This document shows, piece after piece, positions 17,210 through 26,356 of a DNA stretch of 64,000 nt. Below the pieces are notes generated by a model. The model had not been told where the DNA came from, made no database searches, and saw only the letters and a program-made list of their open reading frames with translations. The first letter of the stretch is position 1; each line of letters opens with the position of its first letter. The stretch comes from JAGWBJ01 sp964291465 (GTDB lineage Bacteria > Chloroflexota > Dehalococcoidia > Lucifugimonadales > JAGWBF01): contig OZ219940.1 in the NCBI GenBank assembly GCA_964291465.2, positions 1-64,000 on the forward strand, given 5' to 3'. The translations under genes and the position numbers were made by a program.

Positions 17210-17914
17210 CTAGGCCGCGCCGGATGACCAGATGCGGCGGACCTCCTCGGAGGACGTGACGTGACCGAAGCCCCACCCCATTACCCGCATGGAGAAGTCC
17301 TGCCTGTCCTGGCCCCGGTCGGCGCAGCAGTCCTCGACGGTCACCGTGTAGTAGTCGGCAAAGAAAGCGTCCCTGCTGGTGGACTCCACGCACCCCGAGG
17401 TGGCCGTGCCGGTCATGAGGACGGTCTTGATGCCGTTGCTCCTCAGCACCAGGTCCAGGTCCGTGCCCCAGAAGCCGCTCAGACGGTGCTTGCTGACGAC
17501 GACCTCGCGTTCACTGCCGTCGGGGCGTATGTCGCCGTAGAAGTCCGCCCCAAAGGTCCCCGCCTGGCACTGTACGCCGTACAGCCCGTGCTCCTCGAAC
17601 AGGACTCGCATGGGCGGGGAGATGTACTCGGGGTTGTATATGGCCCGCACGAACACCCTCAGGGCCCCCGCGTCCCGGGCCGCCTGCAGCAGGGACTCCA
17701 GGCCCTCGAGGGCCCGGGGGATGAGGGGATACGCCTCCCAGAGATGCCCGGCCCCCGGGAAGAAGGACGTGGTGTCCCCCTTCTCCGCCCAGGTGCCGTA
17801 CAACCCCTGGGGATGGACAAAGTCGTTCTGGACGTCCACTATGACCAGGGCCGTATGCTTCGGCTGTATCTGCTCCTCCAGGGTCCGAAGGACCTCCTGG
17901 TATTCCATCGCCAT
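17210..17914 (-). CDS. Isochorismatase-family cysteine hydrolase
   Basis: A 234-residue alpha/beta hydrolase of the isochorismatase/nicotinamidase superfamily. The triad is visible: Asp in IVDVQNDF, Lys in VVVSKHRLSGF, and Cys in TATSGCVEST. The TSGCVEST context and long loops suggest an amidase acting on a carbamoyl or ureido substrate rather than isochorismatase itself. Start ATG 17914 follows GGGAGGAG; the frame extends further upstream only as a shadow of the next gene. It is 47 bases downstream of a second family member on the same strand. Confidence 0.88.
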   Translation of the reverse strand: MAMEYQEVLRTLEEQIQPKHTALVIVDVQNDFVHPQGLYGTWAEKGDTTSFFPGAGHLWEAYPLIPRALEGLESLLQAARDAGALRVFVRAIYNPEYISPPMRVLFEEHGLYGVQCQAGTFGADFYGDIRPDGSEREVVVSKHRLSGFWGTDLDLVLRSNGIKTVLMTGTATSGCVESTSRDAFFADYYTVTVEDCCADRGQDRQDFSMRVMGWGFGHVTSSEEVRRIWSSGAA

Positions 17915-17961
17915 GTTCCCGTCTCCTCCCGTCTGGGGAATCTGCCCTCGTTCTCCGTGCG

Positions 17962-18654
17962 TCACGCCCGGTTGACCAGCCCACGGAGATACTCCACCGT
18001 CTCGTCGGTGGTCACCACATCGGCGCAGAACATGTCCAAGTCCATCAGCTCGGCCAGGTGCATCAGCTCGCATCGGTCGCCCACCGCCTCCTCGGGCACC
18101 ACCACCCTGAAGCTGGACATGGCGTCCCGGCAGGTATCGTTGATGCAGTGGCTGGTGCTGCAGCCGGTTACGATGAGCGTGTCCACCGCCAGTCCCACCA
18201 GCATCTGGTAGAAGCTCGTGCCCTTGAAACAGGACGTGTACTTCTTGGCGAAGACCTTCTCGTTGGGCAGCCGCCCCAGCCGCGGGTCCAGGTCGGTGAC
18301 CCCGGACGTGGGGTCCGAAAAGCCCCTCAGCCCCGGCTGCTTCCTGTCCCACGGTCCCTGGGGGTCGTCGGGCTCGTAGCCCATGACGGTGAAGAAGATG
18401 GGCACCGACGCACTCCGGCCGGCGTCCAGCAGCCTGCGGGTCGCTTCGACCACCGAGTCCAAGTTGCTGCCCAGGGCATAGCTTGGGTCCATCTCTCCCC
18501 TGAACAGGTCAACGACCACGATGGCCGGACGCTGCCCGAACCCCATGCGGCCGCCGACTCCGCGCGCCCTGAACCTGGCCCTCAGGTCGTCGAGGTGCGC
18601 CAGGAGCTCCTCTTTCAGATGGGCGGGCAGCTTCAGGTCCTCGGCTGGGGCCAT
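17962..18654 (-). CDS. Isochorismatase-family hydrolase, N-carbamoylsarcosine amidase-like
   Basis: A 230-residue member of the same superfamily. It has Asp in IVVVDLFRGEMD, Lys in FAKKYTSCFKGT, and Cys in GCSTSHCINDTCRDA, the pattern of N-carbamoylsarcosine amidases (ureido to ammonia and CO2 plus amine). Start ATG 18654 has AAGGAGG 5 bases upstream. Being adjacent to another family member suggests a two-step or paired amide-degrading unit. Substrate is unknown. Confidence 0.88.
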   Translation of the reverse strand: MAPAEDLKLPAHLKEELLAHLDDLRARFRARGVGGRMGFGQRPAIVVVDLFRGEMDPSYALGSNLDSVVEATRRLLDAGRSASVPIFFTVMGYEPDDPQGPWDRKQPGLRGFSDPTSGVTDLDPRLGRLPNEKVFAKKYTSCFKGTSFYQMLVGLAVDTLIVTGCSTSHCINDTCRDAMSSFRVVVPEEAVGDRCELMHLAELMDLDMFCADVVTTDETVEYLRGLVNRA

Positions 18655-18777
18655 CACGGCCTCCTTAGGACGGTGTTCCAGGGGGCGCCGGACAAGTGTA
18701 GTATACACCCTGGAGTCGGGGCCTTCTCCGTGCCTGCGGGAGCCCCGTTTGCGGGGGGCTCCGGCAGGCGTCGGACG

Positions 18778-18806
18778 TTGCATCATGCGGCATGGGATGT
18801 TATACT
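18778..18806 (+). promoter_or_regulatory. Sigma-70 promoter of the nusA operon
   Basis: TTGCAT at 18778-18783, 17-base spacer, TATACT at 18801-18806. The predicted start near 18813 leaves a leader of about 195 bases before nusA. Confidence 0.7.
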
Positions 18807-18865
18807 ACGACTGATAATTTTCCGCTGCGAGAGCCCAGACTGAGCGGAAAACGCCTTTGATGGAG

Positions 18866-18883
18866 GCCCCGATACTTCGGGGC
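18866..18883 (+). promoter_or_regulatory. Leader hairpin upstream of nusA
   Basis: GCCCCGA (18866-18872) pairs with TCGGGGC (18877-18883) across a TACT loop and is followed by TTCTTG. It may be a weak attenuator in the nusA leader. Apart from the promoter and this hairpin, the 18655-19006 gap shows no gene and no rimP. Confidence 0.4.
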
Positions 18884-19006
18884 TTCTTGCTCAGATGGGA
18901 CATTTGGAAAGGGGACGGCTAACAGGCTTTCAGGAGCTTCATGGTGTCGGGGCTTTCGAACGTGCTCCGGTAGCTGCCGGGAACGCTCGAAGGAGGAGAT
19001 GACGGT

Positions 19007-20632
19007 ATGAAAAGCGACTTCCTAATAGCGTTGACACAGCTGGCGGCCGAGAGACATCTGCCCAGGGAGCAGGTGCTGCAGGCCATCGAGGCTGCCCTTG
19101 CCTCCGCCTTGAAGAAGGACAGCCCCACCATGGGGCAGAACATCTCCGTCAAGCTTGACCCCAACAGTGTGGGTGAGCCGATAAGCGTCTTTGCCACCAA
19201 GACAGTGGTGGAGACCGTCGAGGACTCGGAGACCGAGATCGAGCTGGTCGAGGCCAGAAACATCCGCCAAGACGCGGCCCTGGGAGACGAGGTGCCCGTC
19301 GAGACCCTGGAGCTGGAGTTCAGCCGCATCGCCGCCCAGACGGCAAAGCAAGTCGTCTTGCAACGACTCCGGGAGGTGGAGCGAGACCTGGTCTACCAGG
19401 AGTTCCAAGAGCGCACGGGTGACGTGATCTCCGGAGTGGTGGGCCAGATAGAGGCAGGCCGGGTCGTAATCTTGGAGCTGGGACGGGCGCAAGCGGCCCT
19501 GTTCCCCGAGGAGCAGGTGCCCACCGAGCGGTATCGTAAGGGCCAGCGCCTGAAGGTCTACGTCGACGACGTGCGAAAGACCTCCAAGGGGCCGGAGATC
19601 CTGGTCTCCCGCAGCCACAAGAACCTCCTCAAGCGCCTGTTCGAGATAGAGGTGCCCGAGGTGTTCAACGGCATCGTGGAGATCAAGTCCATAGCGCGGG
19701 AGCCCGGGTCCAGAAGCAAGGTTGCGGTGACGTCCCGCCAGGACGGTATCGACCCCGTGGGCTCCTGCATAGGCATGCGGGGCAACCGTATTCAGAGCAT
19801 CGTCAACGAGCTCCAGGGAGAGAAGATCGACGTCGTCCGGTGGGACTCCAATCCGAAGGTGTTCCTGGCCAATGCCCTGAGCCCCTCGGAGGTGGTCCAC
19901 GTGGAGATCAGGGAGGAGACCGGCAACGCCCTGGCCGTCGTCCCCGAGCGCCAGCTCTCCCTGGCCATAGGGAGGGAGGGCCAGAACGCCCGGCTGGCCG
20001 CCAAGCTGACCAACTTCCGCCTGGACATCAAGAGCATGAGCGAGTGGGAGCTGATTCGCTCCCAGCGGCAGGCCCCCGAGGAGCGCAAGCCCGCCGAGGA
20101 AGCGGCGGTGGCCGTCGAGGAGCCGGAGGTCGAGGCGGCGGTCCTGGAGGCCGAGGCGGTGGTCGCTGAGGCCCAGGCCCAGGCAGTGGAAGCTGCAGTC
20201 ACCGAGGTGGAGACCGAAGCCGCTGCGGAGGCCGAGACGGTCGAAGCCGTCGAGGCCGAGGCCCCGGTGGCGGAGGCCGCGCCCGTCGACGCGGAGGAGG
20301 CGGCCGAGGTCCCCAGCAACAAGCTGACGCCCGAAGAGGAGCTGGCACTCCTGGCCCTGGAAGAGGCCGAGGCCGAGGCGGTGGCAGAGCTGGAGGAGGA
20401 CGAGGACGAAGAAGAGGGAGACGACTTCGACGACAGCGTCTTCACCGTGCCAGTGCCCGCCACGGGCCCGGGCCAGATCCGGTTCGCGGAGGACATCATG
20501 GAAGACTTCCGGGGCCCAGGGCGCAAGGGACGGAGGAGGCGCGGCGGCGCCGGAGCCGCCAGGGCCAGGCGGAGACCATCCGCCAAGAGCCGGAGCGGTC
20601 CCCGTCCGCCGGCCGCGGGCGCCGGAGCGTAG
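19007..20632 (+). CDS. nusA: Transcription termination/antitermination factor NusA
   Basis: Binds RNA polymerase and nascent RNA, controlling pausing, termination and antitermination. Domains: N-terminal polymerase-binding domain (1-130, start FLIALTQLAAERHLPREQVL), S1 domain (about 135-205), KH1 and KH2 (about 225-350) with VGSCIGMRGNRIQSIVNEL and AIGREGQNARLAAKLT. Residues from about 360 are unusual: a long Ala/Glu/Val-rich acidic tail, then a short Arg/Gly/Pro-rich basic end. Total length is 541 residues. Start ATG 19007 is preceded by AAGGAGGAGATG. It is the first gene of nusA-ylxR-infB-rbfA-truB. Confidence 0.96.
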   Translation: MKSDFLIALTQLAAERHLPREQVLQAIEAALASALKKDSPTMGQNISVKLDPNSVGEPISVFATKTVVETVEDSETEIELVEARNIRQDAALGDEVPVETLELEFSRIAAQTAKQVVLQRLREVERDLVYQEFQERTGDVISGVVGQIEAGRVVILELGRAQAALFPEEQVPTERYRKGQRLKVYVDDVRKTSKGPEILVSRSHKNLLKRLFEIEVPEVFNGIVEIKSIAREPGSRSKVAVTSRQDGIDPVGSCIGMRGNRIQSIVNELQGEKIDVVRWDSNPKVFLANALSPSEVVHVEIREETGNALAVVPERQLSLAIGREGQNARLAAKLTNFRLDIKSMSEWELIRSQRQAPEERKPAEEAAVAVEEPEVEAAVLEAEAVVAEAQAQAVEAAVTEVETEAAAEAETVEAVEAEAPVAEAAPVDAEEAAEVPSNKLTPEEELALLALEEAEAEAVAELEEDEDEEEGDDFDDSVFTVPVPATGPGQIRFAEDIMEDFRGPGRKGRRRRGGAGAARARRRPSAKSRSGPRPPAAGAGA

Positions 20633-20643
20633 GGAGCCTCTCC

Positions 20644-20943
20644 TTGGCCAGGGCAAAGCACACGCCGCTGCGGAGTTGCGCGGTCTGCTCTCGGAAGCTG
20701 CCCAAGGCCCAGCTGACCAGGGTGGTCCGGGGCGCCGACGGCAAGGTAGGGCCGGACCCCACCGGCCGAAAACCCGGGCGCGGCGCCTATCTCTGCGACG
20801 ACGAGCGCTGCAGGGACGCCGGCATAAAGCGTGGCCGGGTCGAGCGTGCCCTCAAGTCGTCCTTCACCGAGGAGGACCGTAAAGCCCTGGTGGAGTATCT
20901 ACACCAGGAACCTCAACCTGCCAGTACTGGAGACATGCGATGA
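20644..20943 (+). CDS. ylxR: YlxR family RNA-binding / nucleoid-associated protein
   Basis: A 99-residue YlxR (DUF448) protein between nusA and infB, its classical place. The signature LRSCAVCSRKLPKAQLTRVV, then GRKPGRGAYLCDDERC, gives the conserved Arg/Gly RNA-binding surface and Cys residues. Start is TTG 20644, 11 bases after nusA. Its stop overlaps the infB start (ATGA at 20940-20943), indicating coupled translation. Confidence 0.92.
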   Translation: MARAKHTPLRSCAVCSRKLPKAQLTRVVRGADGKVGPDPTGRKPGRGAYLCDDERCRDAGIKRGRVERALKSSFTEEDRKALVEYLHQEPQPASTGDMR

Positions 20944-22732
20944 CCTCCGACACCAGGCCCCGGCAACGAAAACAGGGGAAGAGAGCCACAGCCAAGACCG
21001 TGGTGCTTCCCGAGACACTCTCGGTGAAGAGGCTGTCCGAGATCACGGGCATCACCGCCATCGACGTCATAAAGCAGCTCATGCGCAACGGCATAATGGC
21101 CTCCATGAACCAGGCCATCGACTTCGAGGTGGCCACCCTGGTCACCTCGGCTTTCGGCATGCGCGCCAGGCCGCGGACCGCGTCTGCGGCGGCGGCGGCC
21201 GGCGCCTCTCTCATGGAGGACGAAGACGAGGCATCCCTGGCCGGGCGCCCGCCGGTGGTCACCATCATGGGCCACGTTGACCACGGCAAGACCACCCTCC
21301 TGGACACCATCCGCACCACCCGCGTAGCCGAGAGCGAGGTCGGCAGCATAACCCAGCACATCGGCGCCTACCAGGTGCGATACAAGGACCAGGATATCAC
21401 CTTCCTGGACACCCCCGGCCACGAGGCGTTCACGGCCATCCGGGCCAGGGGCGCCAGCGTCACTGACATAGCGGTGCTGGTGGTAGCAGCGGACGACGGC
21501 GTCATGCCCCAGACCGTCGAGGCCCTGGACCACGCCAAGGCCGCCGAGGTGCCGGTAATGGTCGCCATCAACAAGATGGACCGGCCGGAAGCCGATCCGG
21601 AGAGGGTAAAGCGCCAGCTCACCGAGCACGGCCTGGTGGTGGAGGAGTGGGGGGCGAAACCATAGCCGTGCCCCTGTCCGCCACCCAGGGAGACGGCATC
21701 GAGGACCTTCTGGAGAACATACTCGTGGTGGCTGAGCTCAGCGAGATCAAGGCCGACCCGGAGCGGCCCGCCGTCGGCGTGGTCATCGAGGCGAAGCTGG
21801 ACAAGACCAGGGGGCCCCTGGCCACGGTCCTGGTCCAGAACGGCACCCTCAGGGTGGGAGACCGCATCATAGCAGGAACCGCCTTCGGACGGGTCAGGGC
21901 CATGCTCAGCGACACCGGGACAAGGTTGGAAGAGGCCACCCCATCGGTACCCGTCGAGATTATGGGCTTCAGCGCCACGCCGGAAGCCGGCGACCTGTTC
22001 GAGGTGGCGGCCGACGAGAGGACCATGAGAGACACCGTGGCCGAGAGGGCGCGTGGCCGGGGCGCAGGGCCCGGAGTGCCCCTGACGCTGGAGGAGATAT
22101 ACACGGGAGTCAGCGCCGAGGACGTAAAGGAGGTGAACCTGGTCGTCAAGGCCGACGTCCAGGGAAGCGTCGAAGCGGTGTCCGCCGCGCTGGAACGCCT
22201 GGACGACGACCGGGCCAAGGTCCGCATCCTGCACGCGGGAAGCGGCACCATCACCGAGAGCGACGTCCTGCTGGCCTCTGCCTCGGGCGCCATCGTAGTC
22301 GGATTCAACACCACCACCCAGCCCGGAGTCGACCGGCTGGCCGACAGGGAGGGTGTGGAGATCCGCCATTACCGGATCATCTATCACCTCATCGAGGACA
22401 TCGAGAAGGCCCTGCAAGGCCTTCTCGATGCGACCTTCCACGAGGTGGTACAGGGCCACGCGGAGATAAGGGCTATCTTCTCCGTCGGCAGGCGAAACAA
22501 GATCGCCGGCTGCATGGTCTCCGACGGACGCATCGCCCGGAACGCCCTGGTGCGGGTCCTCCGCGGCGGGGAAGTCATCCACGAAGGCAGCGTGTCCAGC
22601 TTGCGGCACTTCAAGGAGGAGGTGTCCGAGATGGCCGCCGGCTTCGAGTGCGGCGTGGGCCTGGGCGGTTTCGTCGAATTCCAGGAGGGTGACGTGCTGG
22701 AGACGTACCGCCGGGAAAAGGGCAGGGCCTAA
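20940..22732 (+). CDS. infB: Translation initiation factor IF-2 (one-base frameshift)
   Basis: GTPase delivering fMet-tRNA to the 30S subunit; essential. Reconstructed length is about 597 residues, the compact form with a short N-terminus. N-domain: KRLSEITGITAIDVIKQLMRNG. G motifs: GHVDHGKTTLLD, DTPGHEAF, NKMD, and the SAT of VPLSATQGDG. The C-terminal domains run to GFVEFQEGDVLETYR. The frame breaks after VVEEWG at the G run 21650-21655, where one more G would restore EEWGGETIAV, the normal continuation. Since the gene is essential, an assembly deletion is the likeliest cause. Confidence 0.93.
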
Positions 22733-22798
22733 ACGCACCGCAGGCGACCCGCCGTACCCGAGCCCTCCGCGTCCCCATCCGCGAGGAGTCGCTTACCC

Positions 22799-23182
22799 GT
22801 GAGCAGAAGAACCGACCGCATCAATGGACTGCTGCGCCAGGAGATAAGCCGTCTTCTCTCCCGCGAGCTGAACGACCCCCGGCTCTCGGGCGTCGTCAGC
22901 ATCACCAGGGTCGAGACGTCCTCCGATCTGCGCGTTTCCCGTGTCTACGTCAGCGTCCTGGGCGGCTCCGACGACAAGGACTCGGTGCTCAAGGGCATCA
23001 GCTCGGCAGGGGGGTTCATCCGGCGGGAGATGCGGGACCGCTTGTCCCTGAAGTACATCCCCGACCTGCGGTTCACCCTGGACGAGTCCATGGAGGAGGC
23101 CCAGCACATCCAGAGGCTGATGGACCGGCTCTCCACCACCGAAGACCGGAGGGAGGCCACGGCGCCCGAGGCGGCCGGCTAG
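22799..23182 (+). CDS. rbfA: Ribosome-binding factor A
   Basis: A 127-residue KH-like protein needed for 16S rRNA 5'-end maturation and cold growth. Family signature: RINGLLRQEISRLLSRELNDPRL, VSRVYVSVLGG and LKYIPDLRFTLDESMEEAQHI. Start is GTG 22799, 66 bases after infB. It retains its standard place between infB and truB. Confidence 0.93.
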   Translation: MSRRTDRINGLLRQEISRLLSRELNDPRLSGVVSITRVETSSDLRVSRVYVSVLGGSDDKDSVLKGISSAGGFIRREMRDRLSLKYIPDLRFTLDESMEEAQHIQRLMDRLSTTEDRREATAPEAAG

Positions 23183-23209
23183 GACCCGTGTCCCGGCACT
23201 GGAGAAGCA

Positions 23210-24202
23210 TTGACTGACAAAGCGGCACAGACTCCCCGGAGACCAATGGAAACTAAGAAGGCAGTCAACGGCTTCCTGAACCTGTACAAAGAGCCGGGTC
23301 CGACGTCCATGGACGCCGTCCGACAGGTGAAGAGGCTCAGCGGGCAGCGGAAGAGGGTGGGTCACGGCGGCACCCTGGACCCCATTGCCGAGGGTGTCCT
23401 TCCCATCTGCTTCGGCCAAGCCACCCGCCTGATGGAGTACGTCACCTGCAGCGCCCGGGCCTACAGGATGGACGTCCGTCTGGGGGCCGCCACGACCACC
23501 TACGACAGGGAAGGAGAGGTGGTGAGGACCGCCGACCCGTCCCACATAGACCGGGAGGCCGTGGAAGCCTCCCTGGAGCCGTTTCGGGGCGAGTTCCAGC
23601 AGACCCCTCCCATGTACAGCGCGCTGAAGGTGGGGGGCAAGCGGCTCTACGATCTGGCGCGGTCTGGGATTGAAGTGGAACGGAAGCCCAGGACCGTCAC
23701 CATCTCCAGGATAGAGATCGTAGAGATGGACCTGCCCTCCGTGGTCATTGACGTGAACTGTGGACGGGGGGCCTACATGCGCTCCCTGGCCCACGATCTG
23801 GGCGAAGCCCTGGGCTGCGGAGCGTACCTGGAGGGCCTCGTCCGCCTCAGGTCTGGGCCATTCCTGGTCGAGGACGCGGTCAGGCTGGAAACACTGCAGG
23901 ACGCCGCGGGAGAGAACGGTTGGGCGAGCCACCTAGAGCCCCCGGACTTCGTCCTCCTGCACATGAAGAGCGTAACGGTGGGTGAGGCGGCGGAGCGTTA
24001 CCTGCGCAATGGCCATCCGGTCAAGCTCCCGCCCCATCTGTCGGCCTACGCCGGCTACATGGAGCGATACAGGGCGTACTCCGAGGACGGGCGGTTCCTC
24101 GCCGTGGTCCGCTACGAGCGGTCCAAGAACGAATGGCAGCCCAACAAGGTGTTCACCGTCGACGCCCCGTCGCCCTACGCCGGCACCCCCGCCCGGCAGT
24201 AG
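23210..24202 (+). CDS. truB: tRNA pseudouridine(55) synthase TruB
   Basis: Makes pseudouridine 55 in the T loop of tRNAs. The catalytic Asp lies in VGHGGTLDPIAEGVL. Other conserved pieces are FLNLYKEPGPTSMDAV, MYSALKVGGKRLYDLAR and CGRGAYMRSLAHDLGEALG. Length is about 330 residues. Start is TTG 23210 behind GGAG; ATG 23246 (METKKAVNGF), also with GGAG, is equally plausible and gives the more usual N-terminus. It is the last gene of the operon. Confidence 0.94.
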   Translation: MTDKAAQTPRRPMETKKAVNGFLNLYKEPGPTSMDAVRQVKRLSGQRKRVGHGGTLDPIAEGVLPICFGQATRLMEYVTCSARAYRMDVRLGAATTTYDREGEVVRTADPSHIDREAVEASLEPFRGEFQQTPPMYSALKVGGKRLYDLARSGIEVERKPRTVTISRIEIVEMDLPSVVIDVNCGRGAYMRSLAHDLGEALGCGAYLEGLVRLRSGPFLVEDAVRLETLQDAAGENGWASHLEPPDFVLLHMKSVTVGEAAERYLRNGHPVKLPPHLSAYAGYMERYRAYSEDGRFLAVVRYERSKNEWQPNKVFTVDAPSPYAGTPARQ

Positions 24203-24280
24203 CCTTCATGCAGATGACACACCAGCCTGGGGGCAGGAGTGTCATCCCGTTTTCGACCTGCCCGTAGGCGTCAATTGTTC

Positions 24281-24308
24281 TTGACAAATCAGCCACAGCA
24301 TGTATATT
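24281..24308 (+). promoter_or_regulatory. Sigma-70 promoter of the DUF5679 gene
   Basis: TTGACA at 24281-24286 and TATATT at 24303-24308, spacing 16. Predicted start is near 24315. Nearly consensus, which suggests strong expression. Confidence 0.7.
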
Positions 24309-24348
24309 TGATAGCTATGGCTGAGAGGCCGTAAGGAGGGAGGGTGCC

Positions 24349-24492
24349 ATGGAGGCGTACTGCTTCAAGTGCCGGTCCAAGAGAGAGATCAAGGGGCCAC
24401 AGCAAGTGACCCTCAAGAACGGGCGCCCGGCCACCCAGGGCACCTGCCCGATCTGTGGCACCAAGGTCTTCCGCATAGGCAAGGCCGCCTGA
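24349..24492 (+). CDS. DUF5679 zinc-ribbon miniprotein
   Basis: A 47-residue basic protein with two CxxC pairs, YCFKCRSKR near the start and CPICGTK near the end, enclosing the family's VTLKNGRPATQG core. The four Cys should form a zinc ribbon. The family is small, widespread in Chloroflexota and without known function. A ribosome-, RNA- or DNA-associated role is only a guess from its charge and expression signals. Ribosome-binding site AAGGAGGG lies 8-10 bases before ATG 24349. Confidence 0.85.
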   Translation: MEAYCFKCRSKREIKGPQQVTLKNGRPATQGTCPICGTKVFRIGKAA

Positions 24493-24528
24493 GACTCCTT
24501 GGCACTCAGCTCTCATTTGAAGGCTTCA

Positions 24529-25203
24529 TCAGCTCCTAGAGACCATCGACACCCCCAGCTTCGCCAGGAGGCCCTCGGGGTTCTTGTGCAGCAAGAGATG
24601 AGCCTCCTCGCTATCGAGCCCGGCACCTAGGGCCACCTTCCTTGTCATCTCCGGCGTCAGCAGGTCCTCGGGGGCGTGGGCGTCGGAGTCCAAGACTGTA
24701 AGGGTCCCGGCTTGGGCGGCAACCTTCACGACATGGCCATTGGCTAGGCTATGGCCCTTGCGGGCCGATATCTCCAGGAACACCCCCCGCTCCGACGCCA
24801 GACGGGCGTCCTCCATCTCGATGAGGCCGGGGTGCGCGACTATGTCCACCGAGTCCGAGAGGATGGCGGCGCGATTGGTCCCCGGCTCCACCGGCTCCAC
24901 CGGCGTCTCGCCGTGGACCACCACCAGCTTCGCCCCCAGCCCCTTGGCCGCCCGCGCGACCTCGTCTATGTCCTCCTTGGGCACGTGGGTGATCTCCACC
25001 CCCGGGAGGGCCAGAATGTCCCAGCGGGAGGAGGCGGCCCTGCAGTCGGTTACCAGCGTCTTGACTACGTACTCGACGTTGCCGGGCCCGACGTGGTCCG
25101 TGACGCCTATGACCTGGTAGCCGCGTACGCTGGCCCGGCGTATTAGCTCGATGGGCGAGAGCACCCCGTCGCTGAGGAACGTATGGGTATGGAAATCAAA
25201 CAT
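24529..25203 (-). CDS. PHP-domain metal-dependent phosphoesterase
   Basis: A 224-residue PHP protein of the histidinol-phosphatase / YcdX type. Metal-binding motifs in order: FDFHTHTFLSDG, IGVTDHVGP, PGVEITH, VVVHGETP, IVAHPGL and VLDSDAHAPEDL, consistent with a trinuclear centre. Start ATG 25203 follows GGAGG. It is convergent with DUF5679. Predicted to be a phosphoesterase on small phosphorylated molecules; histidinol phosphatase is possible, but no his genes are nearby. Confidence 0.85.
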   Translation of the reverse strand: MFDFHTHTFLSDGVLSPIELIRRASVRGYQVIGVTDHVGPGNVEYVVKTLVTDCRAASSRWDILALPGVEITHVPKEDIDEVARAAKGLGAKLVVVHGETPVEPVEPGTNRAAILSDSVDIVAHPGLIEMEDARLASERGVFLEISARKGHSLANGHVVKVAAQAGTLTVLDSDAHAPEDLLTPEMTRKVALGAGLDSEEAHLLLHKNPEGLLAKLGVSMVSRS

Positions 25204-25279
25204 CGCGCCTCCACGCAGACAGCCGGGCAAGGAGCACAGCTCCTTGCCCGGCACATCGGTTCCACCGTAGGGACCCTGT

Positions 25280-26299
25280 CTAGAGGTTGAACTGGGGGTC
25301 TACGTAGTCCCTCTCCTTGACGTAGACCTGCAACCGGCTGCGCTGCACCTCGCAGATGACGATCCGCCGCTTGTCATCGATCTTGACGGCCGCGGGCTCA
25401 TCAAAGCGCCACTCCCGCTCCAGGCTCTTGACCCTCTTTCGGGCCCTGCCCATGTCCGGGTTGGCGACTATGCTTGCCAGCCCCCACTTGGGGAGCTGCT
25501 GGGCGTCTCCCTGGAAGGTGGTGAGGTGCTCGCCGTCGGGTCCGTAGGCCTGCACCACGTCCTCTCCCCAGTCCGCGACGTAGACGTCGCCCTCATCGTC
25601 CACCGCCACACCGCTGGGGCGCCGCAGGGCTCCGTCCCCGCTGCCGGGGGCCCCGAAGCTCATAAGGTAGGTGCCGTCGGGAGAGAACTTCTGCACCCGG
25701 CTGTTCCGCCAGTCGGCAACGTATACGTCGCCGTTGCCGTCCAACGTTATTCCCCAAGCCATGTTGAACTGGCCCTCTCCCGATCCTCCGCTGCCCCACT
25801 TGCCCAGGGACTTGCCGTCCTTGGTAAAGGTCTGGACCCGGTTGTTTCCGCTGTCCATCACCCACAGGTTCTCGTCGACGTCGAAGGCCAAGCCCCAAGG
25901 CCGGTCGATCTCGCCGTCCCCCGAGCCGTGGACGCCCCACTTGTCGACGAAGTTGCCCTCTTTGTCGAAGATGGTGATCCTGTTCAACACCTCGTCGGAA
26001 ACGTAGAGGTTCTCGTCCTTGTCCAGGGCGATGGACGTAATCCCCGTGAACTCCCCGTCACCTTCCCCCGGCGCGCCGATGTCCATGATGAACTCTTCGT
26101 CGCCGAGCTCGCTGCCCAGGGTGCACTTGGTGATCCTGCTGGAGGCCATGAACTCGCTGGGGCCGTTGACAACGTACACCACGTCGTCCGACGCCAGGGC
26201 CAAGTCCAGCGGGTACCGGAATCCTTCGCCCCCGTTGGTCCCCCTGCCTATGCAGTGGCTGTAGGTGTAGGTGCGTCCGTACACCGTTCTAGTAAGCAT
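25280..26299 (-). CDS. NHL-repeat beta-propeller protein
   Basis: A 339-residue propeller with well-formed NHL blades: KDENLYVSDEVLNRITIFD, DENLWVMDSGNNRVQTF, GDVYVADWRNSRVQKFS and GDVYVADWGEDVVQAYG, each separated by a GxGDGxF/L turn (GAPGSGDGAL, GSGGSGEGQF). No signal peptide is evident. Start ATG 26299 follows GGGAGG. It lies 57 bases after the DUF1800 gene and is probably co-transcribed with it. Confidence 0.85.
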   Translation of the reverse strand: MLTRTVYGRTYTYSHCIGRGTNGGEGFRYPLDLALASDDVVYVVNGPSEFMASSRITKCTLGSELGDEEFIMDIGAPGEGDGEFTGITSIALDKDENLYVSDEVLNRITIFDKEGNFVDKWGVHGSGDGEIDRPWGLAFDVDENLWVMDSGNNRVQTFTKDGKSLGKWGSGGSGEGQFNMAWGITLDGNGDVYVADWRNSRVQKFSPDGTYLMSFGAPGSGDGALRRPSGVAVDDEGDVYVADWGEDVVQAYGPDGEHLTTFQGDAQQLPKWGLASIVANPDMGRARKRVKSLEREWRFDEPAAVKIDDKRRIVICEVQRSRLQVYVKERDYVDPQFNL

Positions 26300-26356
26300 C
26301 TCTTGCCTCCCGAAAGGCTATTGCGGCTATGGTCCGAGCCTGGGTCGCGAATCGGC

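Noticed and set aside
21640..21665. Programmed frameshift in infB
   Set aside because: No slippery heptamer with a clear downstream structure is seen, the family is not known for it, and one added G restores normal IF-2 sequence.
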